A stretch of DNA of 64,000 nt from Bacteroidales bacterium (GTDB lineage Bacteria; Bacteroidota; Bacteroidia; Bacteroidales; F082), in NCBI GenBank assembly GCA_024400425.1, contig JAKSMV010000018.1, positions 1 through 64,000 on the forward strand, in the 5' to 3' direction. Below are positions 52,459 through 59,733 of this stretch, piece after piece. The number at the start of each line of letters is the position of its first letter. The stretch's first letter is position 1. The position numbers and the translations under genes were made by a program. The notes under the pieces were generated by a model that was not told where the DNA came from, did no database searches, and saw only the letters and a list, made by a program, of their open reading frames with translations.

Positions 52459-52527
52459 TGATTTTTCTGCTTTATTTCTGAATTAGAAGGAAAATTAATG
52501 AATGGTTTTACAAATCATTGTTTTTGC

Positions 52528-52535
52528 TACATTTG
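52528..52535 (+). promoter_or_regulatory. -7-like box next to the fucosidase start
   Basis: TACATTTG ends 4 nt before the ATG at 52540. As at 501-508, this would give a leaderless or near-leaderless mRNA if used. Confidence 0.35.
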
Positions 52536-52539
52536 CACC

Positions 52540-54582
52540 ATGAAAAAACACCTTTTACTTTTGATTTTTGTGTGTTCCGCCATGTGCTCATGTGTGCGTG
52601 CACCTCAACCAGACTATCCTGTTCCAACCCGTCAACAACTTGAATGGCAGCAACTTGAAACCTATGCCTTTGTGCATTTCGGCTTGAATACATTCAACGA
52701 CTTGGAATGGGGCTATGGCAATACGCCGGCATCGACATTCAATCCCGTCGAATTGGATTGTGAACAGTGGGTCCGTACCTTCAAGGCATGTGGCATGAAA
52801 GCGGTAATCCTGACCGCAAAGCACCATGATGGTTTTTGCCTATGGCCCACAACTACAACGGATTACAATATCTCAAATTCGCCTTATAAAGATGGCAAAG
52901 GCGATTTGGTGAAAGAACTTTCCGAGGCTTGCCATAAATATGGACTTAAGTTTGGATTGTATCTCTCGCCCTGGGATCGTCATAATGCCGAATATGGTAA
53001 AGAAGGCTATGTCGAGACTTATCACAAACAGATTGAAGAACTTACGACTAACTATGGCCCGCTTTTCGAGTTCTGGTTTGATGGTGCGAATGGCGGCAAT
53101 GGTTGGTATGGCGGTGCCGACGAAACACGTTCTATCGTGGCGAGTGAATATTACGATTACGAACGGGCCAGAAATACTATCTGGAGAAACCATCCCGATG
53201 CGATGATTATCGGTGGCACGGTTCCAACAATCCGCTGGGTCGGCAACGAGCAGGGTTGGGCAGGCGATACGCAATGGTCGGCGGTGGAAATGAGCAACTT
53301 AGAGGATTGCGATTATCTGACACGCGGCAGCCAAAATGGCGATGTGTGGCTTCCCTCCGAAGCGGATGTTTCCATCCGCCCGGGCTGGTTCTATCATGCT
53401 CGTGAAGACCATCAGGTGAAGAGTTTGGAAAGTCTTGTTGACATCTACTATCGAAGTGTTGGCCATAATGCCAATCTTTTGCTCAATTTTCCCATCAATC
53501 TTGACGGAAAGATTAGCCAAATGGATTCTATTCGAGCCATTGAATGGTTTGAAGTAATACAAAAGGATATGAGCGATAACTTATTGAAAAACTGCAATGT
53601 TTCGGCAAATAATGTTCGCTCGAACCGGTTCAAGGCTGAGAATGTGCTTCTGGATGACTATGATCGCTATTGGGCGGTTGAAGATGGTCTCAAAAAAGCG
53701 GAATTACAGTTTGATTTTCCTGAACGAACTGCAGTCAATCGCGTGTTGCTTCAAGAATACATTCCTAATGGGCAAAATGTGTCATCGTTCAGCCTTGAAC
53801 GCTTTATCAATGGGAAATGGCTGCCAATTGAAGTCACTGAGGATTTGACGACGATAGGGCATAAGCGAATCGTTCGTTTCCAGACTGTTAGCATGGATAA
53901 GTTAAGAATCCGCTTTAAGACATGCAAAGGTACTTTGTGCATCAGCAACGTGGCAGCCTATTGCGCTGAGGCCTTGCTAACGGAACCTATTATCAGACGA
54001 GGTTTCGACAATGTAGTCAGTATGAGTTGCGCTGAAAAAAATGCAGAGATTCGCTATACACTTGATGGAAGTGAACCAAATTCTCAATCAATGCTTTACA
54101 AACTGCCATTTGAACTTGATTCAAAAGCAACTGTCAAGGCGATTTCAGTTGATCCACACAACGGAAAGCAAAGCTCGGTGGCAAGCCGTGCATTTGACAT
54201 TCCAACAACAAAGTTTGATGTCGTATTTCCATTAGACCAAATGTCTCGTCGCATGTTTGATGACAATGTATTTACAGCCTATTATCTTAATGAAAATAAA
54301 TCATATATAGAACTTGACTTGAAGGAAAGTATGAATATATCAGGCATCCGATATTTGCCTTCACAAGCCCGTGATGCTGACCAACATATTGCCAATTATG
54401 AGGTTTATGTGGATGATCGTTTGGTAAGCCAAGGCGAGTTCTCAAACATCAGCAACAATCCAATCGAGCAGGTGATTCGTTTTGAACCGATAAACGGAAG
54501 GCGTTTGCGCTTTGTGGCAACGCGATTCACTAACGATGCCTCGCAAGGCGCAGTGGCTGAATTTTCAATTGTTACTAATTAA
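52540..54582 (+). CDS. GH29 alpha-L-fucosidase lipoprotein with C-terminal carbohydrate-binding modules
   Basis: 680 residues from MKKHLLLLIFVCSAMCSC, a lipoprotein-type signal peptide. GH29 barrel: FVHFGLNTFNDLEWGYGNTP (~44-63), AVILTAKHHDGFCLWPT (~88-104), GLYLSPWDRH (~139-148) and the nucleophile Asp in LFEFWFDGANGGNGW (D181). Residues ~345-480 look like an F5/8 type C (discoidin) module, ~490-555 a chitobiase-C-like segment (IRYTLDGSEPNSQSMLYK), and ~560-680 another discoidin-like module (YFNISNNPIEQVIRF region). Removes terminal fucose from host or plant glycans. The start matches the signal peptide; the longer frame is dropped. Its last 8 nt overlap the convergent radical SAM gene. Confidence 0.92.
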   Translation: MKKHLLLLIFVCSAMCSCVRAPQPDYPVPTRQQLEWQQLETYAFVHFGLNTFNDLEWGYGNTPASTFNPVELDCEQWVRTFKACGMKAVILTAKHHDGFCLWPTTTTDYNISNSPYKDGKGDLVKELSEACHKYGLKFGLYLSPWDRHNAEYGKEGYVETYHKQIEELTTNYGPLFEFWFDGANGGNGWYGGADETRSIVASEYYDYERARNTIWRNHPDAMIIGGTVPTIRWVGNEQGWAGDTQWSAVEMSNLEDCDYLTRGSQNGDVWLPSEADVSIRPGWFYHAREDHQVKSLESLVDIYYRSVGHNANLLLNFPINLDGKISQMDSIRAIEWFEVIQKDMSDNLLKNCNVSANNVRSNRFKAENVLLDDYDRYWAVEDGLKKAELQFDFPERTAVNRVLLQEYIPNGQNVSSFSLERFINGKWLPIEVTEDLTTIGHKRIVRFQTVSMDKLRIRFKTCKGTLCISNVAAYCAEALLTEPIIRRGFDNVVSMSCAEKNAEIRYTLDGSEPNSQSMLYKLPFELDSKATVKAISVDPHNGKQSSVASRAFDIPTTKFDVVFPLDQMSRRMFDDNVFTAYYLNENKSYIELDLKESMNISGIRYLPSQARDADQHIANYEVYVDDRLVSQGEFSNISNNPIEQVIRFEPINGRRLRFVATRFTNDASQGAVAEFSIVTN

Positions 54583-55798
54583 AAGTGTTGGTTTTCATTA
54601 CGTTACTCGGTGCACGACCTGCATTCAGCTCGTTTGCCATGAACTTGAAATAAGGCTTGGTATGTTCGTAAAACATCTTGTAACCTTCGCACAATGCGTT
54701 TTTCCCATTCTGGAAACGGTGCTTGGGACATTCGCCTGTACAAGCAAAGTTAAATTTGCAGTCGAGGCACTCTTGCGACAGATTGCGTCTTTTGCTCAGC
54801 TTGAAATCTAAACGTGCTTTGGAATTGAGAATTTCATCCATCGAATTTTGCTTTAGGTTACCAAGTTTAAATTCTTGATAAACAAAGTGTTCGCAAACAT
54901 AGATGTCTCCGTTGTGTTCGATGATTAAGTTGTCCCCGCAAGTGTCATCGAAGATGCAGATTCCCGGTGATGCGCCAATATATTTCGCCAATGTGGCATC
55001 GAATAATTGCACGAATACTTGCCCTACATCGTGTTTCACCCATTCATCAAATATGTCGCACATGAATTCGCCAAATGCTGCTGGCTTAACCGACCATTGT
55101 GCCAATTCGCTTTCCGTATCGAAAGGTGAAGATATGCGTCTTGTTTGCTTATTGATATGTTCGACAACGGGCAAAAACTGCATGTAGTTGCTCCCGCATT
55201 TCTTTAGGAATTGATATATTTCAAGTCCTTTATTTTCAGAATAATGATTGATGGTACTTAATGTGTTATATTCAACATTATTCCTATATAGTTTCTCGAT
55301 TCCCCGAACCGTTGATTCCCATGAATCGTTGCCTCTCGTATCCTTCCTGAAAGCGTCGTGAATCTCTTTGGGACCATCAATGGAAATGCCTATCAAGAAT
55401 TGGTTGTCGTTGAAGAATTTTGCCCAATCGTCGTTGACAAGCGTTCCGTTAGTTTGTAAACTATTGCTGATTTGCTTTCCGTTTGCGTATTTATGCTGAA
55501 AATCAATGGCTTTCTTGTAAAAATTGATTCCTGCGAGCAGAGGCTCGCCTCCATGCCAGCAAAAAATTATCTCATTGCTTTCGTTGGTTTCAATGTATTG
55601 CCTGATGGTTTCTTCAAGCAATTTGTCGTCCATGATGTGCTCTTTCCCGTCGTAAAGTTGCGATTTGTCCAAATAGTAACAATATCGGCATCGCAAGTTG
55701 CATGTTGATCCAACAGGCTTTATGAGCAAACTGAAAACCTTGTTTCTTGAAAGTTGTTTGCCTTCGTAAAATGTTATGGTGTCGTTTTTTAGCACCAT
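54575..55798 (-). CDS. Anaerobic sulfatase-maturase-type radical SAM protein (SPASM)
   Basis: 407 residues. Radical SAM cluster CNLRCRYC (C33, C37, C40) after LLIKPVGSTCN, then YYLDK, IIFCWHGGEPLLAGINFYKK (~78-97), QTNGTLVNDDW (~114-124), GISIDGPKEIHDAFRKDT (~136-153), and a C-terminal SPASM region with Cys in GICIFDDTCGDN, DIYVCEHFVY, and LSQECLDCKFNFACTGECPK (~340-365). This matches anSME/ChuR enzymes, which convert a Cys or Ser of sulfatases to formylglycine under anoxia. No sulfatase gene is in the window, but such enzymes serve distant sulfatases. Starts 10 nt inside the end of the sirtuin gene. Confidence 0.9.
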   Translation of the reverse strand: MVLKNDTITFYEGKQLSRNKVFSLLIKPVGSTCNLRCRYCYYLDKSQLYDGKEHIMDDKLLEETIRQYIETNESNEIIFCWHGGEPLLAGINFYKKAIDFQHKYANGKQISNSLQTNGTLVNDDWAKFFNDNQFLIGISIDGPKEIHDAFRKDTRGNDSWESTVRGIEKLYRNNVEYNTLSTINHYSENKGLEIYQFLKKCGSNYMQFLPVVEHINKQTRRISSPFDTESELAQWSVKPAAFGEFMCDIFDEWVKHDVGQVFVQLFDATLAKYIGASPGICIFDDTCGDNLIIEHNGDIYVCEHFVYQEFKLGNLKQNSMDEILNSKARLDFKLSKRRNLSQECLDCKFNFACTGECPKHRFQNGKNALCEGYKMFYEHTKPYFKFMANELNAGRAPSNVMKTNTFN

Positions 55799-56544
55799 TT
55801 AATTAAAGTATCGATTGCAGGAAGAATCTCGCCAGATTTGCCTTCCAAATAAAGGTCGGTGATGTAATTTGTGTAGGTGGAAGGTTCCATGTTGATTTCG
55901 ATAATCTTTGCACCGTTGCGTTTCGCTATTCCAGGAATCATGTTGGCGGGACTCACTTGTCCTGATGTCCCGATGATGATGAAGGCGTCGCAGTTTTCGG
56001 CAGCGTTGATGGAACCATAGTAGGCATTTTCAGGAATGCCTTCGCCGAAAAAGATGAAGTCGGGTTTCAAGAGGCCGCCGCAATCTTCGCAACGTGGCGG
56101 ATTTTCAGTGAGTTGTATTTCTTTTGCTGTGAATTTCTTGCCGCAATGGGTGCATACGAACCGAGCCATGTTGCCGTGAAATTCGTAAACCGTTTTGTTG
56201 CCTGCAACGGTGTGCAAGTCGTCGATGTTTTGCGTAATGACGGCTGATAAGCGGCCTTCCTTTTCCCATTTTGCCAGCACTTCGTGACCTGGGTTTGGCT
56301 TTATCTCCTTGTTGCTGAAAAAGTTATAAAACACTTCGCGAATGATTCTCCACGAGTCTTTTGTGTGGCTGTAATAGAAATCGATGTCTAACGAGTTAGG
56401 GTCGTATTTGTTCCAGATGCCGCCTTCGCCGCGGAATGGTGGGATGCCGCTTTCGGCTGAAGTGCCAGCGCCAGTGAAGCCGACGATGCGCTTGGCTTTT
56501 GAAAGGATTTCGGCTGCTTGTTTGATTTTGTCTGAGTTGTTCAT
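55789..56544 (-). CDS. cobB: NAD-dependent protein deacylase (sirtuin, CobB class)
   Basis: 251 residues, full Sir2 core: GFTGAGTSAESGIPPFRG (~22-39), AVITQNIDDLH (~101-111), catalytic H123 in YEFHGN, the zinc site C131-x2-C134 (CTHCGKKF) and C152-x2-C155 (CEDCGG), and IIGTSGQVSPANMIPGIAKR (~186-205). Removes acyl groups from lysines using NAD, for example on metabolic enzymes. The gene has a TAACTTTG box 30 nt upstream and its 3' end overlaps the radical SAM gene start, so both are on one transcript. Confidence 0.95.
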   Translation of the reverse strand: MNNSDKIKQAAEILSKAKRIVGFTGAGTSAESGIPPFRGEGGIWNKYDPNSLDIDFYYSHTKDSWRIIREVFYNFFSNKEIKPNPGHEVLAKWEKEGRLSAVITQNIDDLHTVAGNKTVYEFHGNMARFVCTHCGKKFTAKEIQLTENPPRCEDCGGLLKPDFIFFGEGIPENAYYGSINAAENCDAFIIIGTSGQVSPANMIPGIAKRNGAKIIEINMEPSTYTNYITDLYLEGKSGEILPAIDTLIKWC

Positions 56545-56573
56545 GGATAACGTTATTGATTGTTTTTCAGGCG

Positions 56574-56581
56574 CAAAGTTA
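56574..56581 (-). promoter_or_regulatory. -7 box for the sirtuin-radical SAM operon
   Basis: Minus strand reads TAACTTTG (TAnnTTTG), 29 nt before the ATG at 56544. Confidence 0.5.
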
Positions 56582-56618
56582 GAGAAAAATGTTGTTGGAT
56601 AAGATGATTTTTATATAA

Positions 56619-56798
56619 TGGTGGTTTCCCATCGTTGATGTAGTTACGGTTTTGACCGATAGTCCTAACCCTAATAATAATTGGAAAGTACTGAAACACA
56701 GACTTATAAAAGAGGGAAAAGTAACGGTCACAAATTGTTACCAGTTGAAATTGCAAGCTCCTGACGGAAAAATGCGTTTGACTGATGTTCCAAAATGA
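56619..56798 (+). pseudogene. Bro-N domain remnant (copy 2)
   Basis: A 59-codon open stretch without a start codon, bounded upstream by TAA: WWFPIVDVVTVLTDSPNP, NNNWKVLKHRLIKEGKV, TVTNCYQLKLQAPDGKMRLT. It is close to residues ~26-85 of copy 3 at 57220-57564 in both protein and DNA (shared ATCGTTGATGT and GGTTTTGACCGA strings). The N-terminal third and C-terminal part are missing. Confidence 0.75.
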
Positions 56799-56872
56799 GA
56801 CCAATTGTTTTTTGATTATGACGATGAATGAAAAAATGTGTAATTTTGCCATCGAATATAATTCACAATACA

Positions 56873-57079
56873 ATGAACACGACTGTTGGCACAGAGGAAA
56901 AAGTTGATTTTGACACGCTTCAAGACGACTTGACACCAGAGCAGAGAGCTTATTGGGAGGCCTCCATAGAACGCGATTTGCAGAACCCAAACCGTGGGAA
57001 AGAGCATCGACCTATTGAAGAATTGAGACAAAAAATGCTTGATGCCTTGGAAAAGCATTATGAGAAAGTTTCGTGTTGA
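56873..57079 (+). CDS. Small acidic protein, possible antitoxin remnant
   Basis: About 68 residues from MNTTVGTEEKVDFDTL, rich in charge and helix-prone (TPEQRAYWEASIERDLQ; ELRQKMLDALEKHYEKV). I do not recognise the family. It overlaps by 20 nt a 24-codon frame (57060-57134, MRKFRVEYDVEVVDKIL) that resembles the start of a RelE/ParE-like toxin and is then cut off. This arrangement looks like a decayed type II toxin-antitoxin pair, but evidence is only positional. A longer in-frame start at 56828 exists. Confidence 0.4.
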   Translation: MNTTVGTEEKVDFDTLQDDLTPEQRAYWEASIERDLQNPNRGKEHRPIEELRQKMLDALEKHYEKVSC

Positions 57080-57134
57080 ATATGATGTTGAGGTAGTAGA
57101 CAAGATACTGCCTTCGGCTTTGATAAAATATTGA
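57060..57134 (+). pseudogene. 24-codon fragment, possible RelE/ParE-like toxin N-terminus
   Basis: ATG within the end of the preceding frame, peptide MRKFRVEYDVEVVDKILPSA then LIKY and TGA. The beta-strand start (KFRVEYD) followed by VVDKI is common in RelE-like toxins, but the piece is far too short to assign firmly. Confidence 0.3.
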
Positions 57135-57219
57135 AGATTTGCGGTGAGTTTTGGATGGGAATAGGTTTTGGGTGCAGACGAAGAATGAAAAAGGTGTTAA
57201 TTAATCAGTTTATAATGCC

Positions 57220-57564
57220 ATGACACAAAAGCAAGCCATACAGTTATTTGAGGAAAAGCGAGTGCGCACCGCCTGGGACACCGACGAGGAAAAATGGTGG
57301 TTTTCCATCGTTGATGTGGTTTCGGTTTTGACCGACAGCGATTACCAAACCGCTCGAAAATACTGGAAAGTATTGAAAGGTAGACTGATAAAGGAAGGAT
57401 TTGAGTTGGTAACAAATTGTTACCAACTGAAAATGCAATCTACAGATGGAAAGCATTATCTTACTGATGTTTCTGATACAGAGCAACTTTTCCGTATCAT
57501 CCAAACGATTCCATCGCCGAAAGCAGAGCCTTTCAAGCGTTGGATGGCGCAGGTGGCGGATTGA
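57220..57564 (+). pseudogene. Bro-N domain protein, C-terminally truncated (copy 3)
   Basis: 114 residues, MTQKQAIQLFEEKRVRTAWD, EEKWWFSIVDVVSVLTDSDY, QTARKYWKVLKGRLIKEGFE, KMQSTDGKHYLTDVSDTEQL, LFRIIQTIPSPKAEPFKRWM. This is the best preserved Bro-N domain of the three. Longer homologues, as I remember them, continue for more than 100 residues past the KAEPFKRWMA motif, whereas here TGA follows at AQVAD; the next ~40 nt retain a related basic reading (RLRRERMYCC) in another frame. Could still make a short DNA-binding protein. Confidence 0.65.
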
Positions 57565-57671
57565 CAGATTGCGCAGGGAGAGAATGTATTGCTGTTGGAT
57601 AGTGGCGAGGAATGAAAAAAATATTTCATCTCTCTGATGCACTTTGTTGCGTCGAAAATTAGAAAAAATCA

Positions 57672-57679
57672 TATATTTG
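57672..57679 (+). promoter_or_regulatory. -7 box upstream of the structured leader
   Basis: TATATTTG fits TAnnTTTG. TTTGTTG at 57643-57649 lies 22 nt upstream (from TTG), slightly long. A transcript from here would carry a leader of about 350 nt including the hairpin structure before the ATG at 58033. Confidence 0.45.
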
Positions 57680-57794
57680 CATTTGAATTAACAAGATGAC
57701 AAAACATATAGTTTAACTTAAAATATTGGTATACAAAAGGATAAAATCTAATTAACATAATAAAAAACCTAGCGTTTGCTATTTATTCGGTACT

Positions 57795-57943
57795 GCTCTG
57801 AAATCTGCAAATTCCAAAGAAGTGTACTAATTGTGAATAAGTCAGCAAATGCTCGTGCGTTAGCGCGGGCATTGACTTATCAATTAGTACGGGCATTGCA
57901 GAGCCTCAGAGCGTGGATAAGAAAATGTTCCGCGCTTTTTTTT
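57795..57943. ncRNA. Candidate structured RNA or hairpin element
   Basis: Five nested complementary arms: GCTCTGA 57795-57801 with TCAGAGC 57906-57912; CTGCAA 57805-57810 with TTGCAG 57896-57901; GTACTAATTG 57824-57833 with CAATTAGTAC 57881-57890; ATAAGTCA 57837-57844 with TGACTTAT 57873-57880; ATGC 57849-57852 with GCAT 57869-57872. In the apical part GCG-TTAG-CGC can close. GCGCGG (57863-57868) can instead pair with CCGCGC (57930-57935), which is followed by eight T. Direction of function is unknown. I cannot match it to a named RNA family; a mobile hairpin element is the main alternative. Confidence 0.55.
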
Positions 57944-58032
57944 GCTGAATATTGGCACATGCTACTAAACAATAATAGCGGGGAAGCCGAAAACTGCATC
58001 AAAGAGTAGGCAACAAAACAAATTATTGAAAT

Positions 58033-58842
58033 ATGAATTCTCGATTTTACAAAGCCAACTTTCGGTTTATTGCCAATCGTTATGAAGAATGGTTAGCTGG
58101 AAGATGTATTTCAAAAAACTCAATATCAACAGAAATTGTTGCGGAAGTAAGCGGCAACAAAATACATTTCGAACTTGATGATATTGGAGGAATTCGAATG
58201 TTGAAATCATTTGATTTTGATATTTATGGTGAAGATTATTGCATATTGCCCGACCGCATACAGTACTCTTGTGGCACTAATGATTTCAATCCGATTGTGC
58301 CTATAGTATGCCATATCTTTTATAGTGGCATGACAATGCAATATGTGCGTTTCGCCATGACAAATCCTGACCGATTAGTTGAGTTTTATGGAACATTGGT
58401 AGAATGTGGCCAACCGAGTATAGGGAGAAGGGCGGAAACTGATTACAATTCAGCAAAGCCTACAAAAGAAGTTATAAAAACAATGATAGAGACAATTTCT
58501 CATGTTCAAGACCAATTTGACAAGGTTGCTGAACAAATGGGGGAGCCTATGCGTGGTTTTCAAATGAGACATGGATTGGAACAATTCAAATTCCCATTGT
58601 TTTTCGCATGGCAGGGCTATAAATATGGATGGCACACCGATTGGTGCAAAGAAGGTGATTCTTTGTTCCCATTTATGACGTTTGAGGTTGATATGGTTAA
58701 GAACACGCAGGATCTGTTAGAGATACTTCAAACAGAATCTCCTTTTGCAGGTATTGAACGCAATTCAGCATTCACTAATGCTTTAATGGCAATTTACAAA
58801 GCCTTTATCAATGACATAATGAATAAAACAATCAAATTCTAG
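58033..58842 (+). CDS. Protein of unknown function, first gene of the accessory trio
   Basis: 269 residues, no signal peptide or TM helix. I do not recognise it. The N-terminal half is beta-rich and aromatic (NSRFYKANFRFIANRYEEWL; FDIYGEDYCILPDRIQYSCG; VPIVCHIFYSGMTMQYVRFA), then a helical middle (KPTKEVIKTMIETISHVQDQ ~145-165) and a part with FFAWQGYKYGWHTDWCKEGD (~195-214). It is AT-rich like its neighbours and unlike the flanking chromosome. The next gene starts 5 nt after the stop, so they are surely co-transcribed. It sits at the end of the long structured leader. Confidence 0.75.
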   Translation: MNSRFYKANFRFIANRYEEWLAGRCISKNSISTEIVAEVSGNKIHFELDDIGGIRMLKSFDFDIYGEDYCILPDRIQYSCGTNDFNPIVPIVCHIFYSGMTMQYVRFAMTNPDRLVEFYGTLVECGQPSIGRRAETDYNSAKPTKEVIKTMIETISHVQDQFDKVAEQMGEPMRGFQMRHGLEQFKFPLFFAWQGYKYGWHTDWCKEGDSLFPFMTFEVDMVKNTQDLLEILQTESPFAGIERNSAFTNALMAIYKAFINDIMNKTIKF

Positions 58843-58847
58843 CAATT

Positions 58848-59648
58848 ATGGGAATATTCGATTTTTTCAACAACAAAAAGAAAGAACGTGAACAACAAGA
58901 ACAACTACGTATAAAACAGGAGGCCGAACACAAACGCCAAGAGCAACAGAGACTGCAACAGGAGCAAGCAAAGCGCAATACAACTACAGCTTCTAATGCG
59001 TCAAGTCTTAAAGTACTTGTTGATAAATGCGTTGAACTTGAAAGCAAAGGAAAGATTACCGAATTGCAGAATTGTTTATTTCAACTTTATAACCAGTTTA
59101 ACAAACCCGGTGCAGGTAAAAAGTTAATATCATATCCAGAAAAAGATAATCTTACCTTATGCTTTGCTTTTATGCTTCAATATGACTGGGTCCATGACTC
59201 TGACATTAGAGAGGTGTGGGCAGAAAATGGTTTTTATTGTATTATGGAATATATTGACCACCAGCCATACGGAAGACAAGGACAAGTCGAAGCTATGATA
59301 ATACTGTTTACACTTCTTTGCGTTGGTAGAGATTCGCTCAAACCAAAAGTACAAGATATTCTAAATAAAGCAAAAATAATGGGCAATCCCGTGTTCCACC
59401 AAGATGATTACACTATCGGTGCACAAAATGTAATTGACCAAATATCTCTATTAGCAGTAAGCGGAATCAGAGATATAGGCCAGAAAGCGATTCCTGTTAT
59501 GACGCAAATAGTAACACGATACAATGGAGCAAGTTTCTTTGAATCAACAATAAAAAGAACTGACCTTATGAAATATGATGTGATGGATGTCATTGCAAAA
59601 GCTCGATTCATTAGGAATGTGATAGGCTCTATCCTAAACGACATGTAA
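58848..59648 (+). CDS. Protein of unknown function with N-terminal coiled coil, second gene of the trio
   Basis: 266 residues. MGIFDFFNNKKKEREQQEQL starts a Lys/Glu/Gln-rich coiled coil (~8-45), followed by a Thr/Ser/Asn hinge (~46-54) and a helical, HEAT-like-looking domain (~55-266: LVDKCVELESKGKITELQNC; MIILFTLLCVGRDSLKPKVQ; DISLL-type segments such as NVIDQISLLAVSGIRDIGQK). No signal peptide and no membrane helix. I recognise no family. Five nt separate it from the first gene and 85 nt from the third. AT-rich codon use again suggests recent acquisition. Confidence 0.75.
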   Translation: MGIFDFFNNKKKEREQQEQLRIKQEAEHKRQEQQRLQQEQAKRNTTTASNASSLKVLVDKCVELESKGKITELQNCLFQLYNQFNKPGAGKKLISYPEKDNLTLCFAFMLQYDWVHDSDIREVWAENGFYCIMEYIDHQPYGRQGQVEAMIILFTLLCVGRDSLKPKVQDILNKAKIMGNPVFHQDDYTIGAQNVIDQISLLAVSGIRDIGQKAIPVMTQIVTRYNGASFFESTIKRTDLMKYDVMDVIAKARFIRNVIGSILNDM

Positions 59649-59733
59649 ATCCGTATAAAATATCAAAAATTTGGAAGCCAATGACATATTGGAATAATAC
59701 GATTGTGGAATAAGATACTAACAGAACAAAACC

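Larger units (their letters stand above)
57565..58032 (+). other. 468-nt gap: promoter and structured leader of the unknown trio
   Basis: It contains the tail of the Bro-N remnant, a -7 box at 57672-57679, the multi-stem structure at 57795-57912 and an alternative pairing with a T-run at 57930-57943. I see no convincing gene; a 77-codon frame across the structure (57776-58009) has Ala/Arg-rich repeats that merely read the inverted repeats. Confidence 0.6.

Noticed and set aside
57853..57868. attC-like recombination site at the tip of the leader structure
   Set aside because: The GTTAGCG string does not fit GTTRRRY, no matching RYYYAAC partner is placed correctly, and no integron integrase is in view.
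57776..58009. 77-codon open frame over the structured leader
   Set aside because: Its Ala/Arg-rich ANARALARAL segment is simply the inverted-repeat arms read through; the base pairing explains the sequence better than coding.
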